Positions 32,540 to 41,662 of a stretch of DNA of 64,000 nucleotides are shown here, in pieces. The notes beneath the pieces were generated by a model. The model was given only the letters and a program-made list of their open reading frames with translations, ran no database searches and was not told the origin of the DNA. The translations under genes were made by a program, and so were the position numbers. Each line of letters opens with the position of its first letter. Position 1 is the stretch's first letter. The stretch comes from Geoglobus sp. UBA235 (GTDB lineage: Archaea; Halobacteriota; Archaeoglobi; Archaeoglobales; Archaeoglobaceae), in assembly GCA_002494725.1 (NCBI GenBank), contig DACG01000010.1, forward strand, positions 1 through 64,000, in the 5' to 3' direction.

Positions 32540-33538
32540 ATGATCAGAATAGACGGTGGATTTGGAGAGGGAGGCGGACAGATTCTGAGAACTGCCATAG
32601 CTCTTTCGTGCATTACAGGTGAGGATGTGGAGGTTTACAACATCAGAGCAAACCGTCCGAAGCCGGGACTTAAAGCTCAACATCTCAAAGGTGTTGAGGT
32701 TGCAAAAGAGATATGCAATGCAGATGTGGAAGGGCTCAAAATAGGCTCAACAAGGGTTGTTTTCAGACCAAGAGAGATCAGAGTTAGGGATATGAGGATA
32801 GATATCGGCACGGCAGGAAGCATAACCCTCCTTCTCCAGACAATACTGCCACCCATAATTCACGAAGGAAAGGAGTGCAGACTCGAAATAACTGGAGGGA
32901 CTGATGTTAGCTGGAGTCCAAGCATAGACTACATGAAATTTGTAACCCTGAGAACTCTGAAGGAGATGGGTGCTGATGTTCAGATTGAGGTTTTCAGAAG
33001 GGGATACTATCCAAAGGGTGGTGGAAAGGTCGTGGTCAGTGTGGGAGAATCGAAGCTCAGAGGCAGGACATTTCAAGAAGCGAAGTGCAGGAAGATTGAG
33101 GGGATAAGTCACTGCTCAAATCTTCCGGGACATGTGGCAGAGAGGCAGGCAAGGTCGGCAAGAGATTTTCTTGAAAGCAGGGGATACAGCACGAACATTG
33201 CAGTTGAAACTCAAAAAGGATTTTCAACAGGCTCGGGAATAACACTGTTCTGCGGTTACAAAGGTTCCGTCTCTCTTGGTGAGAAAGGAAAACCGGCTGA
33301 AAAGGTTGGAATTGAAGCGAGTATGGAAATCTTCAAAGAGATTGAGTCTGATGGAACATTTGACAGACATCTCGCAGACCAGATAATGGTTTTCGGGTTC
33401 TTAGCAGATGGAAAAACATCATACACCACCACGGCCATAACAGATCATGCGGTGAGCAATTCATACGTCATAAATGCCTTTTCAGACGGTTCAGTAATAA
33501 TTGAAGGTAGAAAAATATTTATACTTGGGAGATATTAA
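32540..33538 (+). CDS. rtcA: RNA 3'-terminal phosphate cyclase
   Basis: 332 residues. GEGGGQILRTA at the N terminus, GTAGSITLLLQ, and the AMP-accepting histidine in RHLADQ near the C terminus. Converts RNA 3'-phosphates to 2',3'-cyclic ends. ATG 32540 is preceded by GGTGATGG. Begins 55 bases after the CdhC-like gene. Confidence 0.93.
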   Translation: MIRIDGGFGEGGGQILRTAIALSCITGEDVEVYNIRANRPKPGLKAQHLKGVEVAKEICNADVEGLKIGSTRVVFRPREIRVRDMRIDIGTAGSITLLLQTILPPIIHEGKECRLEITGGTDVSWSPSIDYMKFVTLRTLKEMGADVQIEVFRRGYYPKGGGKVVVSVGESKLRGRTFQEAKCRKIEGISHCSNLPGHVAERQARSARDFLESRGYSTNIAVETQKGFSTGSGITLFCGYKGSVSLGEKGKPAEKVGIEASMEIFKEIESDGTFDRHLADQIMVFGFLADGKTSYTTTAITDHAVSNSYVINAFSDGSVIIEGRKIFILGRY

Positions 33539-33704
33539 AATGGCAAGATTTTAAAATTACAACCACTAAATAAATATTTTTTTAGTTTTTATTCAAATTT
33601 TTTAAAAAAAATTCGAAAAAATTAAATATGTGATTTTTATTATGCGTAAACAGATTTACCAATATCAAGAATCAATTATGAAAAATATTGAGGAGGGGGG
33701 ATGT
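33539..33704 (+). promoter_or_regulatory. AT-rich spacer: rtcA terminator and hydrogenase promoter
   Basis: Several T-runs (33575-33589, 33598-33603) could end rtcA transcription. A near-perfect palindrome, TTCAAATTTTTT facing AAAAAAATTCGAA, spans 33592-33617. GAAAAAATTAAATATG at 33615-33630 is a promoter candidate. The AGGAGGGGGG at 33690-33700 is the ribosome site for GTG 33705. Confidence 0.5.
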
Positions 33705-34775
33705 GTGAGGCTCAGCAGAAGGGAGTTTAACAAGATACTGGCAACCATAGGGGCATCGGGGTTCCTGACAACATACAAGTCAGAGATCGTGAGTGCTCTC
33801 GAGCAGGCAAAAGAGAATGACGTGAAGATCTTCTGGCTTCAGGGTCAGAGCGATTCAGCATGCACAGTGTCTCTGCTTCAGGCATCAGATCCGGATCTGT
33901 ATGATGCTGTTGAGGAGCTGAAGGTTAACATAGCCTTTCACCCAACTGTGATGCCCTCTTTCGGTGATGAGGCAGTAAAAGTTCTCGAAGAATACGATCC
34001 TGATGTTCTCGTACTTGAGGGTTCCATTCCAACTGGAGACATGGAAGTTGCATGTACGTTTGGAGAGAGAAACGGAAAAGAGGTCACACTGGTGCAATGG
34101 CTGAACGAGCTGATACCGAGGACAAAGATCGCCATTGTCGGATTTGGAAGCTGCGCAACCTATGGCGGTATCCCATCAGGAAAGGATTTCACGGGAAAAA
34201 GTCCAACAAACGCTGTAGGGCTCTATCAGTTCCTGAATGGAAAACAGCCATCTGTGCCGGCAATCATGATACCTGGATGCCCCGGACATCCTGACTGGCT
34301 TCTGACTGTGCTTGCTGCAGCACTGCTTGGTGTTGCTCCTGATCTGGATGAGTACGGGAGACCTGAGGTGTTCTTCTCAAGCCTGATCCACGATAACTGT
34401 GTCAGGAGAGGATACTATGACGAGGGATGGTTTGCCGAGAGCTTTGAAAAGAGCGATATGAGATACAACACCTGCCTGTTCAAGCTTGGATGCAGGGGTC
34501 CGATGACAATTTCAGCGTGCAGCGAGACAAAGTGGAATGGTGGAGTTAATGTATGCATGAACGCCGGAGCTCCATGCATTGGCTGTATGCACCCCGGATT
34601 CCCTGATGAAACGTCACCGTTCTTCAAGGAACAGAGCAGACTTGAAATTGATACCACCAAAACTCTCTTTTCAACACTGACCGGTGCCGTTTTAGTAGGA
34701 GCAGGTGCATACATTGCAATGCACGCATACAGGGAGCACAAGCTTAACAAAGAGAGAAAGGAGGAGGAGAAATGA
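33705..34775 (+). CDS. membrane-bound NiFe hydrogenase, small subunit (Tat signal)
   Basis: 356 residues from GTG 33705, which places the twin-arginine motif SRREFNK at residues 4-10; longer in-frame starts exist (to 33630) but lack a ribosome site. Cluster ligands: proximal C53, C150, C192 with Asp50 where the first cysteine is expected (QGQSDSACT); distal H229, C232, C257, C263; medial [3Fe-4S] C272, C291, C294. A C-terminal membrane anchor (TGAVLVGAGAYIAM) and basic tail. It would be exported folded with the large subunit and face outward. Overlaps the cytochrome b gene by 4 bases. Confidence 0.9.
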   Translation: MRLSRREFNKILATIGASGFLTTYKSEIVSALEQAKENDVKIFWLQGQSDSACTVSLLQASDPDLYDAVEELKVNIAFHPTVMPSFGDEAVKVLEEYDPDVLVLEGSIPTGDMEVACTFGERNGKEVTLVQWLNELIPRTKIAIVGFGSCATYGGIPSGKDFTGKSPTNAVGLYQFLNGKQPSVPAIMIPGCPGHPDWLLTVLAAALLGVAPDLDEYGRPEVFFSSLIHDNCVRRGYYDEGWFAESFEKSDMRYNTCLFKLGCRGPMTISACSETKWNGGVNVCMNAGAPCIGCMHPGFPDETSPFFKEQSRLEIDTTKTLFSTLTGAVLVGAGAYIAMHAYREHKLNKERKEEEK

Positions 34776-35428
34776 ATGGAATAAAGAGATTTGATGTTCA
34801 TCAGAGATTTCAACATCTCCTCCTCCTGACGAGTTTCATATTCCTTGCAGTGACCGGTTTGCCACTTCTTTACAGGTACACAGACTGGGGAATGGCACTG
34901 ATTAATGCTATGGGTGGAGTGGAGAATGTAAGGGGCTTTCACAGGCTTTCAAGTTTTGTTATGATTTTTGCAGGGATATATCACATAACCTGGGCACTGA
35001 TAAAGAGGCCAACAGGAATGATCCCGAGGAAAAAGGACTTTCAGGACTTCATTGCCGATTTGAAATTCGTTTTTGGGAAATCAAGCTACGTTCCCAAATA
35101 TGACAAGTTCAGCTACGTTCAGAAATTTGAATACTGGGGTGCGTTCTGGGGGATGGTTGTCATGATACTCACCGGACTCGTCCTGAGCTATCCTGAATAT
35201 TTCTCACCATCTGGTGAGTGGTTTGTGGCATTCAGAGTTGCCCACTGGGAAGAGTCGATCCTTGCGGTTGTTTTCATTGCAACCTGGCACATGTACTTCA
35301 GCCACCTGAGAAAGAAGTTCTTCCCGTTCAACAAATCTGTGTTTACAGGATATATGGAGGTTGAAAAGGCAAAAGAAGAGCATCCTCTGTGGGTTGAGGA
35401 GGTGGTTAAGCGTGGAAGTGGTAATTGA
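34772..35428 (+). CDS. b-type cytochrome of the membrane-bound hydrogenase
   Basis: 218 residues with four membrane segments (HLLLLTSFIFLAVTGLPLL, LSSFVMIFAGIYHITWAL, FWGMVVMILTGLVLSYP, ESILAVVFIATWHMYF). Histidines in HQRFQH, FHRLSS, YHITW, AHWEE and WHMYFSHL are candidate heme ligands. It belongs to the cytochrome b family of hydrogenases and formate dehydrogenases (VhtC-like) and would pass H2 electrons to a membrane quinone or methanophenazine-type carrier. Confidence 0.85.
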   Translation: MNGIKRFDVHQRFQHLLLLTSFIFLAVTGLPLLYRYTDWGMALINAMGGVENVRGFHRLSSFVMIFAGIYHITWALIKRPTGMIPRKKDFQDFIADLKFVFGKSSYVPKYDKFSYVQKFEYWGAFWGMVVMILTGLVLSYPEYFSPSGEWFVAFRVAHWEESILAVVFIATWHMYFSHLRKKFFPFNKSVFTGYMEVEKAKEEHPLWVEEVVKRGSGN

Positions 35429-36986
35429 TCCTGTTACAAGGCTTGAAGGTCATCACGGTGTTAGGCTGAATGTAGAAAACGGGACTGTTAAGGAGGCGAA
35501 GGCCCTCGCCACAATGTTCAGAGGATTTGAGAGGATTGTCATAAACAGGGATGTGAAGGATGCACCGATAATTCTCCAGAGGATATGCGGAGTGTGCCAT
35601 AATGACCACAGGCTTGCAAGTCTATTTGCGATAGAGAATGCCGCAGGTCTTGCAAACGAGTGGGGACATGGTTTACCCGAGGCGGCGGTTCTGCTCAGAA
35701 ACACAATAGCAGCCCTGCAGTACGTCTTCGACCACCCTGTATGGGCTTACGCGTTGACAGGACCTGATTACTGTGATGCTCTCTTCAAAACGGGCCTTGT
35801 GAGGTTTGATCCCCTTGTCGGGCAGGGTGTGAAGGAGGCTGTTGAGGCCCAGAGAAGACTCCATCAGGCCATGGCGTACATAGGAGGAAAGGTGCCCCAC
35901 ATAATGACTCCGGTACCCGGAGGCGTCACACTCAGAATTGATGAGAAAGTCATAACCAGGCTCATAAGCATAGTTCTGGATGTGAAGAAGTGGGCCCTTG
36001 GCGTTGGTCTTGGAAAAACTGCCTTGGAGCAAACTGCAGATGTTGCCGGCTACATAATTGATGATGTCAGCAAAAAGCTTGAAGATGGGAAAGAGATCAT
36101 TCCACCCAACGATCCTGAGATAGGTAGAGGCCTTTACGATTTGGTCTCACTCATGCTTGTGATGGCAAACAGGGGAATTGGGGATATGGGAGAGAGAACA
36201 CCCACAATGCTGGCATACGGATTCCTGACAGATGTTGATGGAAAGCTCTTTTTCCCGTCGGGGTTCTTCAATGGAAACGAACTTGAAAAGTTCGATTACA
36301 GAAAGATAAGTGAGGACGTTACCCACTCATACTACAGTGATGATGCTGGAGGAGACTATGTTGGAAGTGAGGATACAAGAAAGCTCGTTCCAAAATACGG
36401 GAAGGAGAGGGCGTACACTTGGGCCAAGGCACCGAGATATGGGGGTAAGGCAGCAGAGGTTGGGCCACTTGCAAGAATGGTTGCCAAGGGATTCAGAGAT
36501 GGATGGAAGGTCGGTGACCCTCTTGACCTGAGAAAAAACCTTGCAGGGGGGAGAACTGCAAGCAATGCCCTTGCAAGAAACATTGCAAGAATTCAGGAAG
36601 AGCTTGTGATGATAGAATATCTTGAGAGCCTGCTGCTACAGCTAAAGGAGTATGCCGGAAAGAAGGCGTTTCTGGAGTATCCCGATAATGTCACCGGTGA
36701 GGGTGTTGGGCTAAGAGAAGCTCCAAGAGGTGCGCTGGGACACTGGATGAGGGCGAGTGGAGGAAAGGTCGAGAACTACCAGGTAATAGCCCCGACAACC
36801 TGGAATGTTTCACCGAGGGACTCAAATGGAAACCCGGGACCCCTTGAGGAGGCACTTGTTGGAACACCAGTAACCCCGGATAACCAGTGGGATGTCATCA
36901 GGGTGATACACAGCTTCGATCTCTGTCTCGCATGTACCGTGCATGTGTTCACAAGAGATGGGAAGAAGTGGAACTTCATTGTTTGA
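35412..36986 (+). CDS. membrane-bound NiFe hydrogenase, large subunit
   Basis: 524 residues from GTG 35412, after GAGGTGGTT, overlapping the cytochrome gene by 17 bases. Both nickel motifs are complete: RICGVCH (C59, C62) and DLCLACTVH (C505, C508, H511). The 13 residues after H511 form the tail removed by a maturation protease during nickel insertion; no such protease gene is in the window. N-terminal RLEGHHG fits group 1 uptake hydrogenases. The gene order small subunit, cytochrome b, large subunit is unusual, since the b subunit usually comes last. Confidence 0.93.
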   Translation: MEVVIDPVTRLEGHHGVRLNVENGTVKEAKALATMFRGFERIVINRDVKDAPIILQRICGVCHNDHRLASLFAIENAAGLANEWGHGLPEAAVLLRNTIAALQYVFDHPVWAYALTGPDYCDALFKTGLVRFDPLVGQGVKEAVEAQRRLHQAMAYIGGKVPHIMTPVPGGVTLRIDEKVITRLISIVLDVKKWALGVGLGKTALEQTADVAGYIIDDVSKKLEDGKEIIPPNDPEIGRGLYDLVSLMLVMANRGIGDMGERTPTMLAYGFLTDVDGKLFFPSGFFNGNELEKFDYRKISEDVTHSYYSDDAGGDYVGSEDTRKLVPKYGKERAYTWAKAPRYGGKAAEVGPLARMVAKGFRDGWKVGDPLDLRKNLAGGRTASNALARNIARIQEELVMIEYLESLLLQLKEYAGKKAFLEYPDNVTGEGVGLREAPRGALGHWMRASGGKVENYQVIAPTTWNVSPRDSNGNPGPLEEALVGTPVTPDNQWDVIRVIHSFDLCLACTVHVFTRDGKKWNFIV

Positions 36987-36996
36987 TTTTTTATTC

Positions 36997-37545
36997 CTAC
37001 ACCTTTCCTCTGCTCTCTCCATGAACAATGGCTGTGGCAATTATGTGTGCCACTCTCAAGCATTCAGGCATGTTGCCTTTCAGAGTTGAGGCATCTATCA
37101 TCTCAACCACAGCTTCAATATCACATCCTGAGAACTGGAAGAAAACGCCTCTGTGAGCATGAATCTCTCCAGCTTTTTCTATTATGGTCTTTCTGAGCTC
37201 ATAATCAGGCACGTTCTCAAGGGCTCTGAAAATTGATTCAAAGTCTGGTCTCCTTCTTGTAACAGCAATAACGGGAACGCTCAGAGATCTGCTTATTTCA
37301 GCAATATCAGCAACATTGAACCCACCAAATGTGACCCCATCAAGGAAAATTGCCCTTATCTGCTTCCTGAACTTGGATCTCCTCACCATTGATATGATTC
37401 TGGATGTTGAGTCAAGACCGTCAATTTCAATTCTGTCAACCATCACCCCTTCAAGATATCTGCTTCCCTCAAAAACAGTTCCAACAATGTAGCATTCATC
37501 ACCCTTAAAGCTGTCATCAAATCCGGCAAATCTCCAGGACTTCAT
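36997..37545 (-). CDS. DUF99 family protein
   Basis: 182 residues. Typical DUF99 blocks: AGFDDSF at the start, FLDGVTFGGFNV, PVIAVTRRRPD and the C-terminal RVAHIIATAI. The fold is related to endonuclease V but the function is not known. Last of three genes trailing the ATP synthase operon; its ATG region overlaps the stop of the 60-residue gene by 1 base. Confidence 0.85.
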   Translation of the reverse strand: MKSWRFAGFDDSFKGDECYIVGTVFEGSRYLEGVMVDRIEIDGLDSTSRIISMVRRSKFRKQIRAIFLDGVTFGGFNVADIAEISRSLSVPVIAVTRRRPDFESIFRALENVPDYELRKTIIEKAGEIHAHRGVFFQFSGCDIEAVVEMIDASTLKGNMPECLRVAHIIATAIVHGESRGKV

Positions 37546-37727
37546 CAGCAGTTGTAATGTTTCCTGACGTATTTAACTCCATCTACAGCAAGGATCTCAT
37601 CCTCACTCTCAGCATTCACTATGAAGTGGTAGTCATAAAAGACCTCATACACCTCATAGAACCTTTCCCTGAGCTCTCTGAGAACATCATCTTTCCTTGA
37701 CAGATCTATCCAGACCTCAAAATACAT
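37545..37727 (-). CDS. small acidic/aromatic protein, 60 residues
   Basis: 60 residues rich in Tyr, Glu and Asp (MYFEVWIDLSR start, ending VKYVRKHYNC). Two strands and a helix resemble a half ferredoxin-like fold, but no family is recognised. Placed 4 bases after the 52-residue membrane protein and overlapping DUF99, so it belongs to the same transcript. Confidence 0.65.
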   Translation of the reverse strand: MYFEVWIDLSRKDDVLRELRERFYEVYEVFYDYHFIVNAESEDEILAVDGVKYVRKHYNC

Positions 37728-37731
37728 GAGA

Positions 37732-37890
37732 TCACCTGAAGATGCTCAAATCGAATACTTTGAATACAATAATTAAAAATAGAATCAGCCCGACAGACAC
37801 CCTTATCGTGCTGACTATCCACCAGTACTTTAAAACTCTAACAAGATTCTCTTCGTTGTCAAGCCACCTTATTATTCTTTCGGATATCAT
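37732..37890 (-). CDS. small single-pass membrane protein coupled to atpD, 52 residues
   Basis: Open frame from ATG 37890 to TGA 37734-37732. The ATG overlaps the atpD stop as ATGA. The product has an amphipathic N terminus (SERIIRWLDNEENLVRVLKY) and one hydrophobic segment (VSVGLILFLIIVFKVF). The position right after subunit D and the coupling suggest an accessory or assembly role for the ATP synthase; this is inference. Confidence 0.65.
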   Translation of the reverse strand: MISERIIRWLDNEENLVRVLKYWWIVSTIRVSVGLILFLIIVFKVFDLSIFR

Positions 37891-38516
37891 GCCTCTGCCT
37901 TCTCTTTCTTGCCCTTGATCTTCTTAAGCCTTATTATGTTCTCCCTGTCCATTTCTTCAAGCTTGAAGGTTATGTATCTTGCAGCATCCTCCATTGATGG
38001 AATCACCCTGAATTCAAGGGCATTGACCCTTCTCTTTGTCCTCTCGATTTCCTCTATGAGCCTTTTCAGAGTTGTCTCGATCTCAGCAACCTCAAGTATT
38101 GCATCAATCAAAGCCTCGTATGCCTCAACCGCCTCGTCAATTCTTGCTGTCGTCCCGATAACTCCGTAATTTCTCTCAGCAACAGACTTTCTGACAACCT
38201 CTCTCTTAATGACCGGAACAACAACACCCATGATGTTTTTTCTCTTAAGGGTGAATGAGGGTTCCTTATCCACGGACAGGGCTATTGACTTGACAGCAAC
38301 AACGCCATCCGCAGCCATGGCTAAAGCCAGTTTTTCCTGAGCCTCCCTGTACCTCTGAACCATCTCATCTATGACCCTCTTTGCATCCTCAAGGATCGTT
38401 CTGAATTCCATGATGAGTCCATCTCTCTTCATTTTAAGCAGTGCGTGTCCCTTTTTGGCCATTGCAATTCTTCTTCTCAGCTTTATGAGTTCCATTCTTG
38501 TTGGCTGAACGTCCAT
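37887..38516 (-). CDS. atpD: A-type ATP synthase subunit D (central stalk)
   Basis: 209 residues, two long helices as expected: N-terminal PTRMELIKLRRRIAMAKKGHALLKMKRDGL signature region (residues 5-34) and C-terminal NALEFRVIPSM before a Lys-rich tail. It is the rotor shaft equivalent to gamma in F-type enzymes. Last canonical gene of the atpHIKECFABD operon. Confidence 0.95.
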   Translation of the reverse strand: MDVQPTRMELIKLRRRIAMAKKGHALLKMKRDGLIMEFRTILEDAKRVIDEMVQRYREAQEKLALAMAADGVVAVKSIALSVDKEPSFTLKRKNIMGVVVPVIKREVVRKSVAERNYGVIGTTARIDEAVEAYEALIDAILEVAEIETTLKRLIEEIERTKRRVNALEFRVIPSMEDAARYITFKLEEMDRENIIRLKKIKGKKEKAEA

Positions 38517-38542
38517 GTTTTCACCTCAAAAAATTGAAGGGG

Positions 38543-39925
38543 TTATTCTGCCTTCTTCCTGTAGGCAGGATGGTACTTCTCAATGTACTTCCTCTCAATC
38601 TTTGTGAGCTCAGCCTCAGGCAGCATTGAAAGCAGTTCCCACCCAATTCCAAGGGTTGTTTCGATGTCTCTGTCCTCATACCTCCCCTGCTGGATGAACC
38701 TCCTCTCAAACTCATCTGCAAATCTCAGATATCTCCTGTCCCTCTCTGACAGAGCCTCCTCACCAACAATCGCCACAAGACCTCTGAGATCAACACCCTC
38801 AGCATATGCGGCATACATCTGATCGTTCCACTGGACATGGTCATCTCTTGTTCTCCCCTCACCAATACCCTCCTTCATCAGCCTGCTGAGTGATGGAAGG
38901 ACGTTGATTGGTGGATAGATGCCCTTGGCATGAAGCTCTCTGCTGAGCACTATCTGCCCCTCGGTGATATAGCCAGTCAGATCCGGAATCGGATGGGTTA
39001 TGTCATCTCCCGGCATTGTGAGGATTGGCATCTGGGTAATTGTGCCTTTTCTGCCTCTGATTCTCCCTGCTCTCTCGTAAATTGTTGCAAGGTCTGTGTA
39101 CATGTATCCCGGGTATCCTCTTCTTCCGGGCACTTCCTCTCTTGCTGCGGATATCTCTCTTAAAGCTTCACAGTAGTTGGTCATGTCAGTCAGGATGACG
39201 AGGACGTGCAGATCGTATTCGTATGCCAGGAACTCTGCTGCAGTCAGGGCCATTCTCGGGGTGAGAAGTCTCTCAATGGCCGGATCGTTTGCAAGGTTCA
39301 GAAAGACGACAGCTCTTTCCAGAGCTCCAGTTCTCTCAAAATCCTTCATGAACTGGTGAGCCTCCTCATGGGTTATGCCCATAGCAGCGAAAACAACAGC
39401 GAATTCCTCACCCTCTCCTCTGACCTTTGCCTGTCTTGCGACCTGCAGAGCAATGTCATTGTGTGGAAGTCCGGAACCGGAGAATATTGGCAATTTCTGC
39501 CCTCTGACAAGTGTGTTCATTCCATCAATTGCAGAGATACCTGTCTGGATGAACTCCCTTGGATACTCTCTTGCATAGGGATTTATGGCAGCACCTATGA
39601 TCTCCCTCCTCTCCTCAGGGACTATCTTTGGACCTCCATCAATTGGATCTCCTGAACCACTCAGAATCCTGCCAAGCATGTCATAGCTGACATTCAGCCT
39701 TATGATATCTCCGGTAAATCTGACCGTTGATGATGTGTCAATACCTCTCGTCCCCTCAAAAACCTGAACGACAACGGTATCCATTGACGTGTCAAGAACC
39801 TGACCCCTTCTTGTTGATCCATCAGGCAGTGTTATTGTTACAAGTTCTCCATACCCAACAGGTTCGGTCTTCTCAACAAATACAAGAGGTCCTGCAACCT
39901 GAGTTATCGTCTTGTACTCCTTCAT
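38543..39925 (-). CDS. atpB: A-type ATP synthase subunit B
   Basis: 460 residues, the regulatory, non-catalytic partner of subunit A. The P-loop region is degenerate (FSGSGLPHNDIA), as normal for B. Other family blocks: RGYPGYMYTDLATIYERAGR and PSLSRLMKEGIGEGRTRDDH (split across residues 345-370). One base from atpA's stop. Confidence 0.96.
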   Translation of the reverse strand: MKEYKTITQVAGPLVFVEKTEPVGYGELVTITLPDGSTRRGQVLDTSMDTVVVQVFEGTRGIDTSSTVRFTGDIIRLNVSYDMLGRILSGSGDPIDGGPKIVPEERREIIGAAINPYAREYPREFIQTGISAIDGMNTLVRGQKLPIFSGSGLPHNDIALQVARQAKVRGEGEEFAVVFAAMGITHEEAHQFMKDFERTGALERAVVFLNLANDPAIERLLTPRMALTAAEFLAYEYDLHVLVILTDMTNYCEALREISAAREEVPGRRGYPGYMYTDLATIYERAGRIRGRKGTITQMPILTMPGDDITHPIPDLTGYITEGQIVLSRELHAKGIYPPINVLPSLSRLMKEGIGEGRTRDDHVQWNDQMYAAYAEGVDLRGLVAIVGEEALSERDRRYLRFADEFERRFIQQGRYEDRDIETTLGIGWELLSMLPEAELTKIERKYIEKYHPAYRKKAE

Positions 39926-41662
39926 TCACTCCACCCCCAGATTTTGCTTGATCTTCTTGATGGCATTCTCAATAGCACTCCTGTAGTCCTCCTCGAACTT
40001 TGCCCTTGCGAACTCATCCACGCCTTCAACGCCGATGATCTCCTCCACAAGCTTTCCAGACTCAAGTGCCCTGTAGAACAGATCATTGACGTCCTTTATT
40101 GACTTCAGTATGTCATACTGCTTTTTGAGGTCACAGTATGTGTCAACCGGATGATATGCATACTGCTGCAGGAAAACCTCTCTGATAAGCCTTGCAACCT
40201 CAAGGAGCAATCTCTGGCTCTCGGGCAATGCATCACTGCCAACAAGCTGAACGATCTCCTGCAGGTTTGCCTCTTCCTGCAGTACGGTCATTGCCCACTT
40301 CCTCAGCTCACTCCAGTCTGGGGCTATATTCTCATTGAACCACTCTGCAAGTGTATCTGCATAAAGGCTGTAGCTCTGAAGCCAGTTGATGGCTGGGAAA
40401 TGCCTCCTTGCAGCAAGCTTTGCATCAAGAGCCCAGAAAACTTTCACGATTCTGAGGGTGTTCTGGGTGACTGGCTCGCTGAAGTCTCCACCGGGTGGTG
40501 AGACGGCTCCAACAACCGTGACACTCCCAATGTTGCCGTTCAGAGTCCTGACTCTCCCGGCTCTCTCATAGAACTCTGCAAGTCTTGAGGCAAGGTAAGC
40601 GGGATATCCCTCCTCACCCGGCATCTCCTCAAGTCTTCCTGAGATTTCTCTCATTGCCTCAGCCCACCTGCTCGTTGAATCAGCCATGATGCTCACATCA
40701 TATCCCATGTCTCTGAAGTACTCGGCTATTGTTATTCCGGTGTAAACACTCGCCTCTCTTGCAGCAACAGGCATGTTTGATGTGTTGGCTATGAGCACAG
40801 TTCTCTCCATGAGCGGCTTTCCAGTTCTGGGGTCTTCAAGCTCTGGGAACTCCTCAAGAACCTCTGTCATCTCGTTTCCTCTCTCACCGCATCCAATGTA
40901 AACAACAACATGCGTGTCACTCCACTTTGCAAGCTGATGCTGCGTAACTGTTTTTCCTGAGCCGAAAGGCCCTGGAATTGCTGCTGTACCCCCCTTTGCA
41001 ACTGGGAACAGCGCATCGAGAATTCTCTGTCCCGTAATGAGCGGGATGTTCGGTGGAAGCTTCTCCTGATATGGTCTCGGAATTCTGACAGGCCATTTAT
41101 GGGAGAGCTTCAGCTCTGTACCGTCTTCGAGAACGGCAATTGTATCATCTACTGTAAATCCTCCCTCATAAATCTCGCTTATGACTCCAGAAACATTCGG
41201 AGGTACAAGGATCTTATGTTCGATGAATTCGGTCTCCTGAACACTCCCAAGAATATCTCCACCATTCACCTTATCTCCTTTTTTGACCACAGGCCTGAAA
41301 TCCCACTTGGCATCTCTGTCCAGAGCAGGTGCATCAATTCCCCTGCCAATGAAGTCACCGCTTGCATCCTTAAGGGCTGGGAGGGGTCTCTGAACACCAT
41401 CGTAGATGGACTTCAGCAATCCAGGGCCAAGCTCAACGCTCAGTGGCATCCCGGTGTTTTCAATCCTGTCACCGGGTTTTATACCGGATGTATCCTCGTA
41501 AACCTGAATCAGTGCTTTGTCACCCACAAGTCCCACTACCTCGCCCATCAGTCCCTCATCACCAACCCTGCACACATCGTACATTCTGGCTTTCAATCCC
41601 TCTGCCACAACCAGAGGTCCTGATACACGATAAACCTTCCCGATTAACTCCTTCACTTCCAT
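39926..41662 (-). CDS. atpA: A-type ATP synthase catalytic subunit A
   Basis: 578 residues with Walker A GPFGSGKT at 231-238, arginine/aspartate active-site blocks (GCGERGNEMTEVL, MADSTSRWAEAMRE) and the A-type non-homologous insert after residue ~110. No intein, unlike some archaea. Catalyses ATP synthesis or hydrolysis in the A1 head. Overlaps subunit F by 10 bases. Confidence 0.97.
   Translation of the reverse strand: MEVKELIGKVYRVSGPLVVAEGLKARMYDVCRVGDEGLMGEVVGLVGDKALIQVYEDTSGIKPGDRIENTGMPLSVELGPGLLKSIYDGVQRPLPALKDASGDFIGRGIDAPALDRDAKWDFRPVVKKGDKVNGGDILGSVQETEFIEHKILVPPNVSGVISEIYEGGFTVDDTIAVLEDGTELKLSHKWPVRIPRPYQEKLPPNIPLITGQRILDALFPVAKGGTAAIPGPFGSGKTVTQHQLAKWSDTHVVVYIGCGERGNEMTEVLEEFPELEDPRTGKPLMERTVLIANTSNMPVAAREASVYTGITIAEYFRDMGYDVSIMADSTSRWAEAMREISGRLEEMPGEEGYPAYLASRLAEFYERAGRVRTLNGNIGSVTVVGAVSPPGGDFSEPVTQNTLRIVKVFWALDAKLAARRHFPAINWLQSYSLYADTLAEWFNENIAPDWSELRKWAMTVLQEEANLQEIVQLVGSDALPESQRLLLEVARLIREVFLQQYAYHPVDTYCDLKKQYDILKSIKDVNDLFYRALESGKLVEEIIGVEGVDEFARAKFEEDYRSAIENAIKKIKQNLGVE

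Noticed and set aside
33630..33704. Upstream extension of the hydrogenase small subunit
   Set aside because: The 25 extra residues would push the Tat motif inward and have no ribosome site; GTG 33705 follows AGGAGGGGGG.
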